Of a stretch of DNA of 64,000 nt, positions 56,615 to 64,000 are shown one piece after another. Within the stretch, counting starts at the first letter, position 1. Each line of letters begins with the position of its first letter. This DNA is from Aquabacterium sp. GTDB taxonomy: Bacteria > Pseudomonadota > Gammaproteobacteria > Burkholderiales > Burkholderiaceae_C. The position numbers and the translations under genes were made by a program. The DNA lies in contig NZ_JACPYU010000020.1 of NCBI RefSeq assembly GCF_016195855.1, positions 1-64,000 on the forward strand, read 5' to 3'. The notes beneath the pieces are model-generated. The model was not told where the DNA came from. It worked only from the letters and a program-made list of their open reading frames with translations, and made no database searches.

Positions 56615-57277
56615 ATGAACACCACCGCAGCCACGGCCGTGCGCATCCACGAAAGCGCCCTTGACCCGGCACAAGCCCTCATCAACCACGTGCTGCCATC
56701 CGGCGAGCCCTACCTGCTGCGCATTGCCCAAGGGCAGACCCTGCGCATCGTGGACCTGGAAGGCAACCAGGCCGTAGACGTGATCTTCTACAACGCCAAC
56801 GACGCCGCCGAGCACTACAGTGCCACCGACACCATGCTGGCGCAAGGCGGCATCTACCTCACCACGGGCTCGGTGCTGATGTCCAGCGAGGGCAAGCCCA
56901 TGCTGACCATCGTGGCCGACACCTGTGGGCGTCATGACACCCTGGGCGGGGCCTGCGCAGCCGAGAGCAACACCGTGCGCTATGCCTTGCAAAAGAAGTT
57001 CATGCACAGCTGCCGCGACAACTACCTGATCGCGCTGCAGCACGCCGACATCGGCCTGGGCAAACGCGACCTGGTGCCCAACGTCAATTTCTTCATGAAC
57101 GTGCCGGTCACTGAGGACGGTCAACTCACCTTTGCCGATGGGGTATCGGGCCCGGGCAAGTACGTGGAGCTGCGCGCCGAGATGGACATCCTGATGCTGG
57201 TGTCCAACTGCCCGCAGCTCAACAACCCGTGCAACGCCTACAACCCCACCCCCGCGCAATTCCTGGTCTGGGACTGA
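56615..57277 (+). CDS. Urea carboxylase-associated protein 1-like (DUF1989), carboxyguanidine deiminase subunit
   Basis: 220 residues. Complete DUF1989 domain with LRIVDLEGNQAVDVIFYN, the metal/catalytic segment ADTCGRHDTLGGACAAESN, and KRDLVPNVNFFMNVPV. It retains the cysteines that its partner lacks at this position, so it is probably the metal-binding subunit of the pair. CTGGAG lies nine bases before the ATG. Six bases separate it from the carboxylase gene. Confidence 0.88.
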   Translation: MNTTAATAVRIHESALDPAQALINHVLPSGEPYLLRIAQGQTLRIVDLEGNQAVDVIFYNANDAAEHYSATDTMLAQGGIYLTTGSVLMSSEGKPMLTIVADTCGRHDTLGGACAAESNTVRYALQKKFMHSCRDNYLIALQHADIGLGKRDLVPNVNFFMNVPVTEDGQLTFADGVSGPGKYVELRAEMDILMLVSNCPQLNNPCNAYNPTPAQFLVWD

Positions 57278-57283
57278 ACACGC

Positions 57284-60200
57284 ATGACTGATACCACCTC
57301 TTCCCACCAAGGCTTCGACACCGTCCTCATCGCCAACCGCGGCGCCATCGCATGCCGCGTCATTCGCACCCTGCGCAAGATGGGCTTGCGCTCGGTCGCC
57401 GTCTACTCCGAAGCCGATGCCGACGCACGCCACGTGGCCATGGCCGATGCCAGCGTGTGCATCGGGCAGGCCCCAGCTGCACAAAGCTATCTGGACGTGG
57501 AACGTATCCTGGCTGCGGCCAAGGCTACGGGTGCAGGGGCCATTCACCCCGGTTATGGCTTCCTGTCAGAGAACCCGGGCTTTGCGCAGGCCTGCGAAGA
57601 CGCCGGCATCGCATTCATCGGCCCGACGCCTGATCAGATGCGCGCCTTCGGCCTCAAGCACACGGCTCGCGAACTGGCCCAGCAGCATCAGGTGCCCCTG
57701 CTCCCTGGCAGCGACCTCTTGCAAGACGCGGCTGACGCGCGCCAGCAAGCCAGCCGCATCGGCTACCCGGTGATGCTCAAGAGCACGGCGGGTGGTGGTG
57801 GCATCGGCATGCGCCTGGTGCGCAATGAGGCCGAGCTGGCCGCGGCTTATGAAGCAGTGGCGCGGCTGGCCAGTGCCAACTTCAAGGACGCCGGGCTGTT
57901 CCTGGAGAAGTTCGTTGAACGCGCGCGCCACATCGAAGTGCAGTTGTTTGGCGATGGCCGCGGCCAGGTCGTGGCCCTGGGCGAGCGCGACTGCTCGGCA
58001 CAACGCCGCAACCAGAAGGTGATCGAAGAAACCCCGGCGCCTGGCCTGTCAGCCAGCACGCGCGAGGCCTTGCTGGAGGCGGCCGTGCACCTGGGCCAGG
58101 CGGTGTCCTACCGCTCGGCCGGCACGGTCGAGTACGTGCTGGACGCCGACACGGGCGCCTTCTATTTCCTGGAGGTCAACACCCGCCTGCAGGTCGAGCA
58201 TGGCGTGACCGAACAGGTCACCGGCATCGACCTGGTCGAGTGGATGGTGAAGCTGGCACGCGGCGACCAGTGGGCCTTGCAAGTGCCTGAGCCCAAAGGC
58301 GCCTCCATCCAGGTGCGCCTGTACGCCGAAGACCCGGCTCGCCACTTCCAGCCCAGCGCGGGCGTGCTGACAGAAGTGCACTTCCCTGACGATGCACGCG
58401 TGGACGGCTGGGTGGAGCGTGGCACCGATGTGCCGCCCTTCTACGACCCCATGCTCGCCAAGCTCATCGTCACCGCCGACACGCGCGAGCAGGCCGTGCG
58501 CAAGCTGCAAGACGCTTTGGCCGCAACCCGCCTGGCGGGCATCGAAACCAACCTGCGCTACCTGCGCGCCGTGACGGCCTCACCCGTGTTCGCGCAAGGC
58601 GAGGTGGTCACCCGCACGCTGGGTGAGTTCCACTGGCGCCCCCGCGCCATCGAGGTGCTGGACGGCGGCGTGCAGACCACCGTGCAGGACTGGCCCGGCC
58701 GCATCGGCTACTGGAACGTGGGCGTGCCGCCTTGCGGCCCCATGGACGACCTGCACCTGCGCCTGGCCAACAAGCTGATCGGCAATGGTGAGGGTACAGC
58801 TGCACTGGAATGCACGGTGGGTGGCCCTGCCCTGCGCTTTCATGCCGACATGGTGATCGCGCTGGCCGGTGCGCCCATGCCCATCACGCTCGATGGGGTA
58901 CGCCTGGCCAGTGACCAGGCCTACAACCGCGCCCTGGCGGTCAAAGCGGGCAGCACGCTGAAACTGGGCACGGCCCCGCTGGCCGAGGGTGGTGCACGCA
59001 CCTACCTGGCCGTACAAGGGGGGCTGGATGTGCCGCTCTATCTGGGCAGCCGCAGCACCTTCACCTTGGGGCAGTTTGGCGGCCATGCGGGCCGCACCTT
59101 GCGCACGGGCGACATGCTGCATGCCGACGCCGCGCCCGAAGGCGCACCCTCGTTTGCCGCAGTGTGCTCACCCACACCTCATCCCGATCACGCCCTGCCC
59201 CAGGATCTGGCGCCCACCCTGACCCGCCACTGGGACATCGGCGTGATGTACGGCCCGCATGGCGCGCCCGACTTCTTCACGCCGCCCGACATCGACATCT
59301 TCTTTTCAACCGACTACCAGGTGCACTACAACAGCAGCCGCACCGGCGTGCGCCTGATCGGACCCAAGCCGCAATGGGCCCGCACCGACGGCGGCGAGGC
59401 CGGCCTGCATCCCTCGAACATCCATGACAACGCTTACGCCATCGGCGCCATCGACTTCACCGGCGACATGCCCGTGATCCTGGGGCCCGATGGCCCGAGC
59501 CTGGGCGGCTTCGTGTGCCCGGCGGTGGTCGTGGGGGCCGAACGCTGGAAGCTGGGTCAGCTCAAGGCCGGCGACACCGTGCGCTTTCACGCCCTGACGC
59601 TGGAGCAGGCCTTGGCCATGCAAGCCGCGCAAGATGCGCTGGTGCAGGCGGTGGGCCCGGCCTCTGGCACCAAGACACGTCCAGCCCTGTCGGCCAGCCC
59701 CACCTTGCCCCAAGGTGTACCCGCCAGCGAGGTGGCCACGCGCCTGTCACCCATCGTCGAAGAACGGCCCGCAGACGTCCACGAGCCCGAAGCCCGCCCC
59801 GCCCGCGTCATCCGCCAGGCCGGCGACCGCTACATCCTGGTCGAATACGGCCCGCTGCACCTGGACCTCACGCTGCGCTTTCGCGTGCATGCCGTGATGA
59901 CGGCCTTGCAAGCCCTGCGCGACCAAGGGCAACTTCAGGGCATTGTGGACATGACGCCGGGCATCCGCTCGCTGCAGATCCATTTCGAGCCCTGTCTCTT
60001 GCCCCGCGCCCGGCTGATGGCTGCCATCAATGAAGCCGAGGCCAGCCTGGCCGGTACTGATGATCTGGTCGTGCCCACCCGTACCGTCTGGCTGCCCCTG
60101 TCCTGGGACGACAGCGCCACGCGGCTGGCCATCGGGAAGTACATGCAGTCGGTGCGCCCGGATGCGCCCTGGTGCCCCAGCAACATCGAGTTCATCCGCC

Positions 60201-61036
60201 GCATCAACGGCCTGGACAGCATCGAAGACGTCAAGCGCATCGTCTTTGATGCCAGCTACCTCGTGATGGGCCTGGGCGATGTCTACCTGGGCGCACCCGT
60301 GGCCACCCCGCTGGACCCACGCCACCGCCTGGTGACCACCAAGTACAACCCGGCGCGCACCTGGACGCCCGAGAACGCCGTGGGCATTGGTGGTGCCTAC
60401 ATGTGCGTCTATGGCATGGAGGGCCCAGGCGGCTACCAGTTCGTGGGCCGCACCGTGCAGATGTGGAACCGCTGGCGTGACGCCGGCAGTGGCGCGGTGG
60501 ACTTCGAGCAGGGCAAGCCCTGGCTGCTGCGCTTCTTCGATCAGATCCGCTTCTACCCTGTCAGCGAAACCGAGCTGGCCCAGATGCGGCGCGACTTCCC
60601 CGCAGGCCGGCTCAAGCTCAAGATCGAAGAAGGCCAGTTCAGCCTCAAGCAGTACCAGGGCTTCCTGGCGCAACAGGCTGACAGCATCCTGGACTTCAAG
60701 CAGACGCAGCAGGCCGCCTTTGACGCCGAGCGCGAACGCTGGAAGGCCTCAGGCCAGGATGGCAGCCTCAGCGAGCCTGATCAAGCACCGGCCGCGGATG
60801 CCGATGCCGTGCCCGAAGGCGCCCATGCCGTGGGCAGCCCGGTGCCGGGCAGCGTGTGGAAGGTGCTGGTCACCGAGGGCGAGCAGGTCAGCGAAGGCCA
60901 GACCCTGGCCATTGTGGAGTCCATGAAGATGGAGTTCCCGGTGCTCGCGCCTTCCAGCGGCAAGGTGCTTCAAGTGCGGTGCCGCGAGGGCGGTGCCGTG
61001 TCTGCCGGGCAGAACGTGATGGTGCTGGCGGCCTGA
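57284..61036 (+). CDS. Biotin-dependent urea/guanidine carboxylase
   Basis: 1250 residues. Biotin carboxylase (about 8-450: ATP-grasp [29 protein letters not shown]), carboxyltransferase halves related to KipA and KipI (about 470-790 and 840-1080), and C-terminal biotinyl domain with Lys1215 in VESMKMEF. No allophanate hydrolase domain, so it is the single-function form. The riboswitch and the DUF1989 pair argue that the physiological substrate is guanidine, not urea. The 3' end overlaps the convergent AraC gene by 67 bases. Confidence 0.93.
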   Translation: MTDTTSSHQGFDTVLIANRGAIACRVIRTLRKMGLRSVAVYSEADADARHVAMADASVCIGQAPAAQSYLDVERILAAAKATGAGAIHPGYGFLSENPGFAQACEDAGIAFIGPTPDQMRAFGLKHTARELAQQHQVPLLPGSDLLQDAADARQQASRIGYPVMLKSTAGGGGIGMRLVRNEAELAAAYEAVARLASANFKDAGLFLEKFVERARHIEVQLFGDGRGQVVALGERDCSAQRRNQKVIEETPAPGLSASTREALLEAAVHLGQAVSYRSAGTVEYVLDADTGAFYFLEVNTRLQVEHGVTEQVTGIDLVEWMVKLARGDQWALQVPEPKGASIQVRLYAEDPARHFQPSAGVLTEVHFPDDARVDGWVERGTDVPPFYDPMLAKLIVTADTREQAVRKLQDALAATRLAGIETNLRYLRAVTASPVFAQGEVVTRTLGEFHWRPRAIEVLDGGVQTTVQDWPGRIGYWNVGVPPCGPMDDLHLRLANKLIGNGEGTAALECTVGGPALRFHADMVIALAGAPMPITLDGVRLASDQAYNRALAVKAGSTLKLGTAPLAEGGARTYLAVQGGLDVPLYLGSRSTFTLGQFGGHAGRTLRTGDMLHADAAPEGAPSFAAVCSPTPHPDHALPQDLAPTLTRHWDIGVMYGPHGAPDFFTPPDIDIFFSTDYQVHYNSSRTGVRLIGPKPQWARTDGGEAGLHPSNIHDNAYAIGAIDFTGDMPVILGPDGPSLGGFVCPAVVVGAERWKLGQLKAGDTVRFHALTLEQALAMQAAQDALVQAVGPASGTKTRPALSASPTLPQGVPASEVATRLSPIVEERPADVHEPEARPARVIRQAGDRYILVEYGPLHLDLTLRFRVHAVMTALQALRDQGQLQGIVDMTPGIRSLQIHFEPCLLPRARLMAAINEAEASLAGTDDLVVPTRTVWLPLSWDDSATRLAIGKYMQSVRPDAPWCPSNIEFIRRINGLDSIEDVKRIVFDASYLVMGLGDVYLGAPVATPLDPRHRLVTTKYNPARTWTPENAVGIGGAYMCVYGMEGPGGYQFVGRTVQMWNRWRDAGSGAVDFEQGKPWLLRFFDQIRFYPVSETELAQMRRDFPAGRLKLKIEEGQFSLKQYQGFLAQQADSILDFKQTQQAAFDAERERWKASGQDGSLSEPDQAPAADADAVPEGAHAVGSPVPGSVWKVLVTEGEQVSEGQTLAIVESMKMEFPVLAPSSGKVLQVRCREGGAVSAGQNVMVLAA

Positions 61037-62103
61037 TCCGGGCGCCACTTGCCCGGGCTGACACCAAACCAGCGCACGCATGCGCGGCTGAAGGCGCTTT
61101 GCTCCGAATAGCCCAGCCGCTGGCTGATCTCGGCCAGCGGCATGCTGGCCATGAGGTACTGGCGCGCCAGGCGCTGGCGCACGGCATCCACTTCGTTGAC
61201 CAGGGTGGTGCCGGCCTCTGCGGCTTGCGCACGCAACTGGCGCGGCGCCAAGGACATGGCCTGCGCCACCTGATCGAGCGAGGGCGTGCCATCGGCCAGG
61301 CAGGCTTCAATGGCCTGCACCAGCCGCACCATGAACTGCTCGCCTTTGGCATAGCGGTCCACACGGCGCTGCAACTCTTCGCGCATCAGGTGGCTCACGT
61401 GGGGGTTGGACGCGGCCAGCGGCCTGCTCAACAGCGCCGCGTGAACATGCACCGCATGGCGCGGCCGCTCGAAGAACACGGGGCAATGGAAAAAGGCCTC
61501 GTACACCGCCACCGGCGCGCGAGCCGGGTGCGCGAACTCGATGCACACCGGGTGCGACACATTGCCGGTGATCCAGCGGCCAAACTCCACCCAACCGGCA
61601 AAGGCTGTTTCGACCTGCAAAGGCAAGCTCGCCCAGGCGCCCGAAAGCTGCAACTCCACCACGGCCACCCCACCTTCCCCGCCTTCCTGCTTGAGCCCGC
61701 ATTGCGCAAAGCCCAGCCGGTAGGGCTCGAACTGGCACAAGAGCGCGATCGCATCGCCCAAGGTGCCACTGCTCATGCTGGCATAAGCCAACACATCCAG
61801 CGCCACGGGCGTCACGGCCGCACCCAGCCTCAAGCCCAGCGGTAGCCCGGGGCCCAGCCCTGACAACGCCTGCGCAGCCCCATCCGCCAGACGGGCCGCA
61901 TCGGCTTGCGCCGCCCTGGTCAGGATCTGGTCGACCACATCCAGCGACACGCGGCAGGATGGGTTGGCCAGCGCGGCCTGGTCCACACCCAGCGCCGCCA
62001 GCTCGGCAGACACACCCACCCCCAAGCCAGCCAGCGCGTCAAGCAGGTAACGCAGATAAAAGCCTGCGGCAGTCAGCACGGTGATACCCATCTCCCCACA
62101 CAT
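60970..62103 (-). CDS. AraC-family transcriptional regulator
   Basis: 377 residues. N-terminal Arabinose_bd-type domain (PF12625; residues 15-205) and C-terminal two-helix-turn-helix AraC domain (270-355: [55 protein letters not shown]). The last 20 residues (after SPGKWRPDQ) lie over the end of the carboxylase gene and are probably an unstructured tail. Start uncertain: ATG at 62103 or 62091. It could control the guanidine locus or the divergent MpaB gene 78 bp away; the latter is the usual arrangement. Confidence 0.88.
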   Translation of the reverse strand: MCGEMGITVLTAAGFYLRYLLDALAGLGVGVSAELAALGVDQAALANPSCRVSLDVVDQILTRAAQADAARLADGAAQALSGLGPGLPLGLRLGAAVTPVALDVLAYASMSSGTLGDAIALLCQFEPYRLGFAQCGLKQEGGEGGVAVVELQLSGAWASLPLQVETAFAGWVEFGRWITGNVSHPVCIEFAHPARAPVAVYEAFFHCPVFFERPRHAVHVHAALLSRPLAASNPHVSHLMREELQRRVDRYAKGEQFMVRLVQAIEACLADGTPSLDQVAQAMSLAPRQLRAQAAEAGTTLVNEVDAVRQRLARQYLMASMPLAEISQRLGYSEQSAFSRACVRWFGVSPGKWRPDQAASTITFCPADTAPPSRHRT

Positions 62104-62181
62104 TGCTTTGCGATGTCAAAACGCCCTGTCAGCCCGGTCAAGACAAGCCGGCGGGCCGCTCACTAAGCTCAGCCCATCGCA

Positions 62182-63279
62182 ATGGACAACAAAGGTGACA
62201 TCGTGCCGCTTCCCACACCCGAGGCATACCAGCAGTTATCCCAACGTGGCGACGCGCTGGCCGACGCCGTGATCAACGCCTTGATGACAGGTGGGCGCCG
62301 CGATGGCGACCTGCTCAGCCAAGTGAACCGTCTGGCGGAACAGGAAGGCGGCATCTACCGGCAGTTCATGGACAGCGTCAACCACGTACCATCCTGGGCC
62401 GATGTGGACGCCATGCAGGCAGGCCAGGAACTGTTCCTGCGCTGCGCGCCCCTGTCCATCGCGTCCTTTGTGCTGGGCAGCCTGCTGGTCACCTACACAC
62501 CACCAGGCTCGGCCAAGGTGTTGCTGCACACCGGACGGCTGCGCCAGGATGTGGTCCGTCGCCTGTTTGAAACCTCGACCATGGTCCATGCGGTGATGCA
62601 GCCTGGCGGCCTGAAGGTGGGCGCGCCAGGGCACCAGGCCATCGTCCGTGTTCGCCTGCTGCACGCCATGGTCCGCCACCATGTGCTGGCCCGCGCGCAA
62701 TGGCCCAGCGCCGAGCTCGGCAGCCCCATCAACCAGCTGCAACTGGGCCTCACCGCCCTGGGCTTCAGCAGCCTGCTGGTCAACAGCATGCGCAGCCTGG
62801 GCGTGGTCATCAGCGAGGAAGAAGCACGCAGCTACCAGTTGCTCTGGCGCTGGGGCAACCACCTGCAAGGCGTGGACCTGAGCCTGCTGCCAGACAGCCT
62901 GGACGCGGAAGGACTGCTGTACCGCTACTTCCAACAAGACCTGATCAAGCCAGACGACAACAGCCGCACCCTGGTCGCGGCCGTGCACCAGGGCCTGGCC
63001 TTGCAATCGCCCTTCTTCCTGCCACAAGGCGCCCTGGAGGCGGTATCACGTCGCCTGCTGGGCCGCACCTTGGCCGACCAGTTGCACATTCCTCATCACC
63101 CCGTGTGGGCGCTGGTGCTGAGCGTGGTCACGGGCCTGCACCGCGCTACCGCCGTGCGCTACCGCATACCGGGTTGGCGCGCCATGGAGGTCCGCGCGGG
63201 CAGCCGCTACTTCAGCTACCTGGTCGCCAAGGGGCTGAAAGGCAAGCCGGCGGACTACGCCTTGAAAACCTCACACTGA
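62182..63279 (+). CDS. MpaB/DUF2236-family oxygenase-like protein
   Basis: 365 residues. The DUF2236 (PF09995) core shows VRVRLLHAMVRHHVL, GSPINQLQLGLTALGFSSLLVNSMRSLG and SYQLLWRWGNHLQGVD, with heme-associated Arg/His positions as in latex-clearing protein Lcp and fungal MpaB, which cleave isoprenoid double bonds. Soluble, without a signal peptide, so the substrate is intracellular. Divergent from the AraC gene, a likely regulator. Substrate unknown. Confidence 0.82.
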   Translation: MDNKGDIVPLPTPEAYQQLSQRGDALADAVINALMTGGRRDGDLLSQVNRLAEQEGGIYRQFMDSVNHVPSWADVDAMQAGQELFLRCAPLSIASFVLGSLLVTYTPPGSAKVLLHTGRLRQDVVRRLFETSTMVHAVMQPGGLKVGAPGHQAIVRVRLLHAMVRHHVLARAQWPSAELGSPINQLQLGLTALGFSSLLVNSMRSLGVVISEEEARSYQLLWRWGNHLQGVDLSLLPDSLDAEGLLYRYFQQDLIKPDDNSRTLVAAVHQGLALQSPFFLPQGALEAVSRRLLGRTLADQLHIPHHPVWALVLSVVTGLHRATAVRYRIPGWRAMEVRAGSRYFSYLVAKGLKGKPADYALKTSH

Positions 63280-63285
63280 AAGCCC

Positions 63286-64000
63286 TCAGGCGCAAACGGC
63301 CACCACAGGGCGTCGCAGATGCCTGGCCAGGATGCGGGCCAGGTCTTCAGGCCGGAAGGGCTTGCTCAGGTGGTCATTCATGCCCACCGGCTTGCAACGC
63401 TCCGCGAAGGTCTCCGGGCCGTTGGCCGTCAAGGCGACGATGCGCAGGCCTGATTGGCCCTTCTGGCGTTCACGCTCCCGGATGCGGCGTGTGGTTTCGA
63501 TGCCGTCCATCACGGGCATCTCGCAGTCCATCAGCACCAGATCCGGTTGCTGTTGTTCCAGCCAGTCCAGCGCCTGATGCCCGGTGTCCACCACCGTCAC
63601 CTGCACGCCCAGACGGAGCAACTCCGCTTCGGCCACCAAGGCATTGACGGGGTTGTCTTCCACCAGCAGCACATGTGGTGTGGTCGAGCCGCCTTGCCAT
63701 GGGTGCCCGTCTGCTGACTGGTCCGATGGCAACGGGATCGCTTGTGCATCGCCCGCCTCGACAGACGCCGCCCGCCCGGCCAGGCCCGGCAGAGGCAAGT
63801 CAAAGGTGAAGACCGAACCACGGCCCGGCTCGCTGCGGCAAGTCAGGTTGCCCCCCATGGCCATGCACAAGTCTTTGGAGATGGTCAGGCCCAGGCCCGT
63901 GCCACCAAAGCGGCGCTTGTAGGTGCCCTCTGCCTGATGGAAGGCATCGAACACACGGGACAGCTCCTGCGCCGCAATGCCAATGCCGGTGTCAGCCACC
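63286..64000 (-). CDS. Hybrid sensor histidine kinase, C-terminal part (cut by window edge)
   Basis: Only the last 238 residues are in the window; the N-terminus lies beyond 64000. Visible: end of the HATPase domain (DTGIGIAAQELSRVFDAFHQ, GGTGLGLTISKDLCMAMGG), a short linker, and a receiver domain with VLLVEDNPVNALVAEAEL and phospho-Asp in LMDCEMPVMDGIETT, ending SKPFRPEDLARIL. Closely similar to the end of the kinase at 53197, so the two are paralogues flanking the guanidine/MpaB region. Six bases separate its stop from that of the MpaB gene. Confidence 0.9.
   Translation of the reverse strand, partial: VADTGIGIAAQELSRVFDAFHQAEGTYKRRFGGTGLGLTISKDLCMAMGGNLTCRSEPGRGSVFTFDLPLPGLAGRAASVEAGDAQAIPLPSDQSADGHPWQGGSTTPHVLLVEDNPVNALVAEAELLRLGVQVTVVDTGHQALDWLEQQQPDLVLMDCEMPVMDGIETTRRIRERERQKGQSGLRIVALTANGPETFAERCKPVGMNDHLSKPFRPEDLARILARHLRRPVVAVCA

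Overview
The window reads as a high-GC chromosomal segment of a betaproteobacterium, order Burkholderiales, probably in or near the Comamonadaceae/Sphaerotilaceae (Aquabacterium-like). Grounds: proteobacterial housekeeping genes (alaS, trmB, uppP, xerD, ilvBHC, glnB, nadE), the ECF sigma/DUF3619/DUF3106/RDD block, a class I PHA synthase, a PEP-CTERM protein, and a CCCCCTCGAGGGGG intergenic palindrome of the type seen in Comamonadaceae. The genus is inference. No phage, insertion sequence or CRISPR array is visible, and most genes are intact.

Layout. 0-7 kb: ferritin-like metal-dependent hydrolase, membrane diguanylate cyclase, alaS with an unusual insertion, and gabD. 6.9-10.2 kb: a TetR gene divergent from two exported hydrolase-like genes, with two inverted-repeat operators between them. 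10.2-11.2 kb: tRNA-Gly(CCC) and a PEP-CTERM protein. 11.4-19.4 kb: housekeeping (trmB, parvulin PPIase, bolA, yciB, msrB-selO, uppP, DUF455, xerD, chalcone-isomerase-like). 19.6-22.4 kb: two small secreted proteins homologous to the PEP-CTERM protein, flanking a membrane-anchored helical protein; the two have similar 5' regions.

23.1-34.3 kb: one tight co-directional array: CecR-type tetR, HlyD adaptor, RbbA-type ABC-ABC-permease fusion, second permease, class I phaC, a MaoC-Pta fusion, a NodT-type outer-membrane factor and a fatty-acid-hydroxylase-like gene. The polyester genes sit inside what is otherwise a complete tripartite export operon. 34.3-38.2 kb: ilvBHC on the minus strand behind a leader of about 200 nt. 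38.2-41.6 kb: ECF sigma factor, probable anti-sigma (DUF3619), DUF3106, RDD and LOG-family genes. 41.6-53.2 kb: glnB and nadE, a FemAB-like acyltransferase, an exonuclease, a Ser/Thr kinase, a PAS-GGDEF protein, NDH-2 and an Xaa-Pro aminopeptidase.

53.2-64 kb: two hybrid histidine kinases (the second cut by the right edge) enclose a guanidine-utilisation locus. A sigma-54-type promoter and a guanidine-I (ykkC) riboswitch precede two urea-carboxylase-associated DUF1989 proteins and a 1250-residue urea/guanidine carboxylase. An AraC-family gene overlaps the end of the carboxylase convergently, followed by an MpaB/DUF2236 oxygenase. No allophanate hydrolase lies in the window, so the pathway must be completed elsewhere.

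The observations most worth following up are the three-member secreted family with shared upstream elements, the PHA genes inside an efflux operon, the stacked sigma-54/riboswitch control of guanidine use, the tandem DAPG-hydrolase-like protein under two TetR sites, and the insertion in the AlaRS catalytic region.
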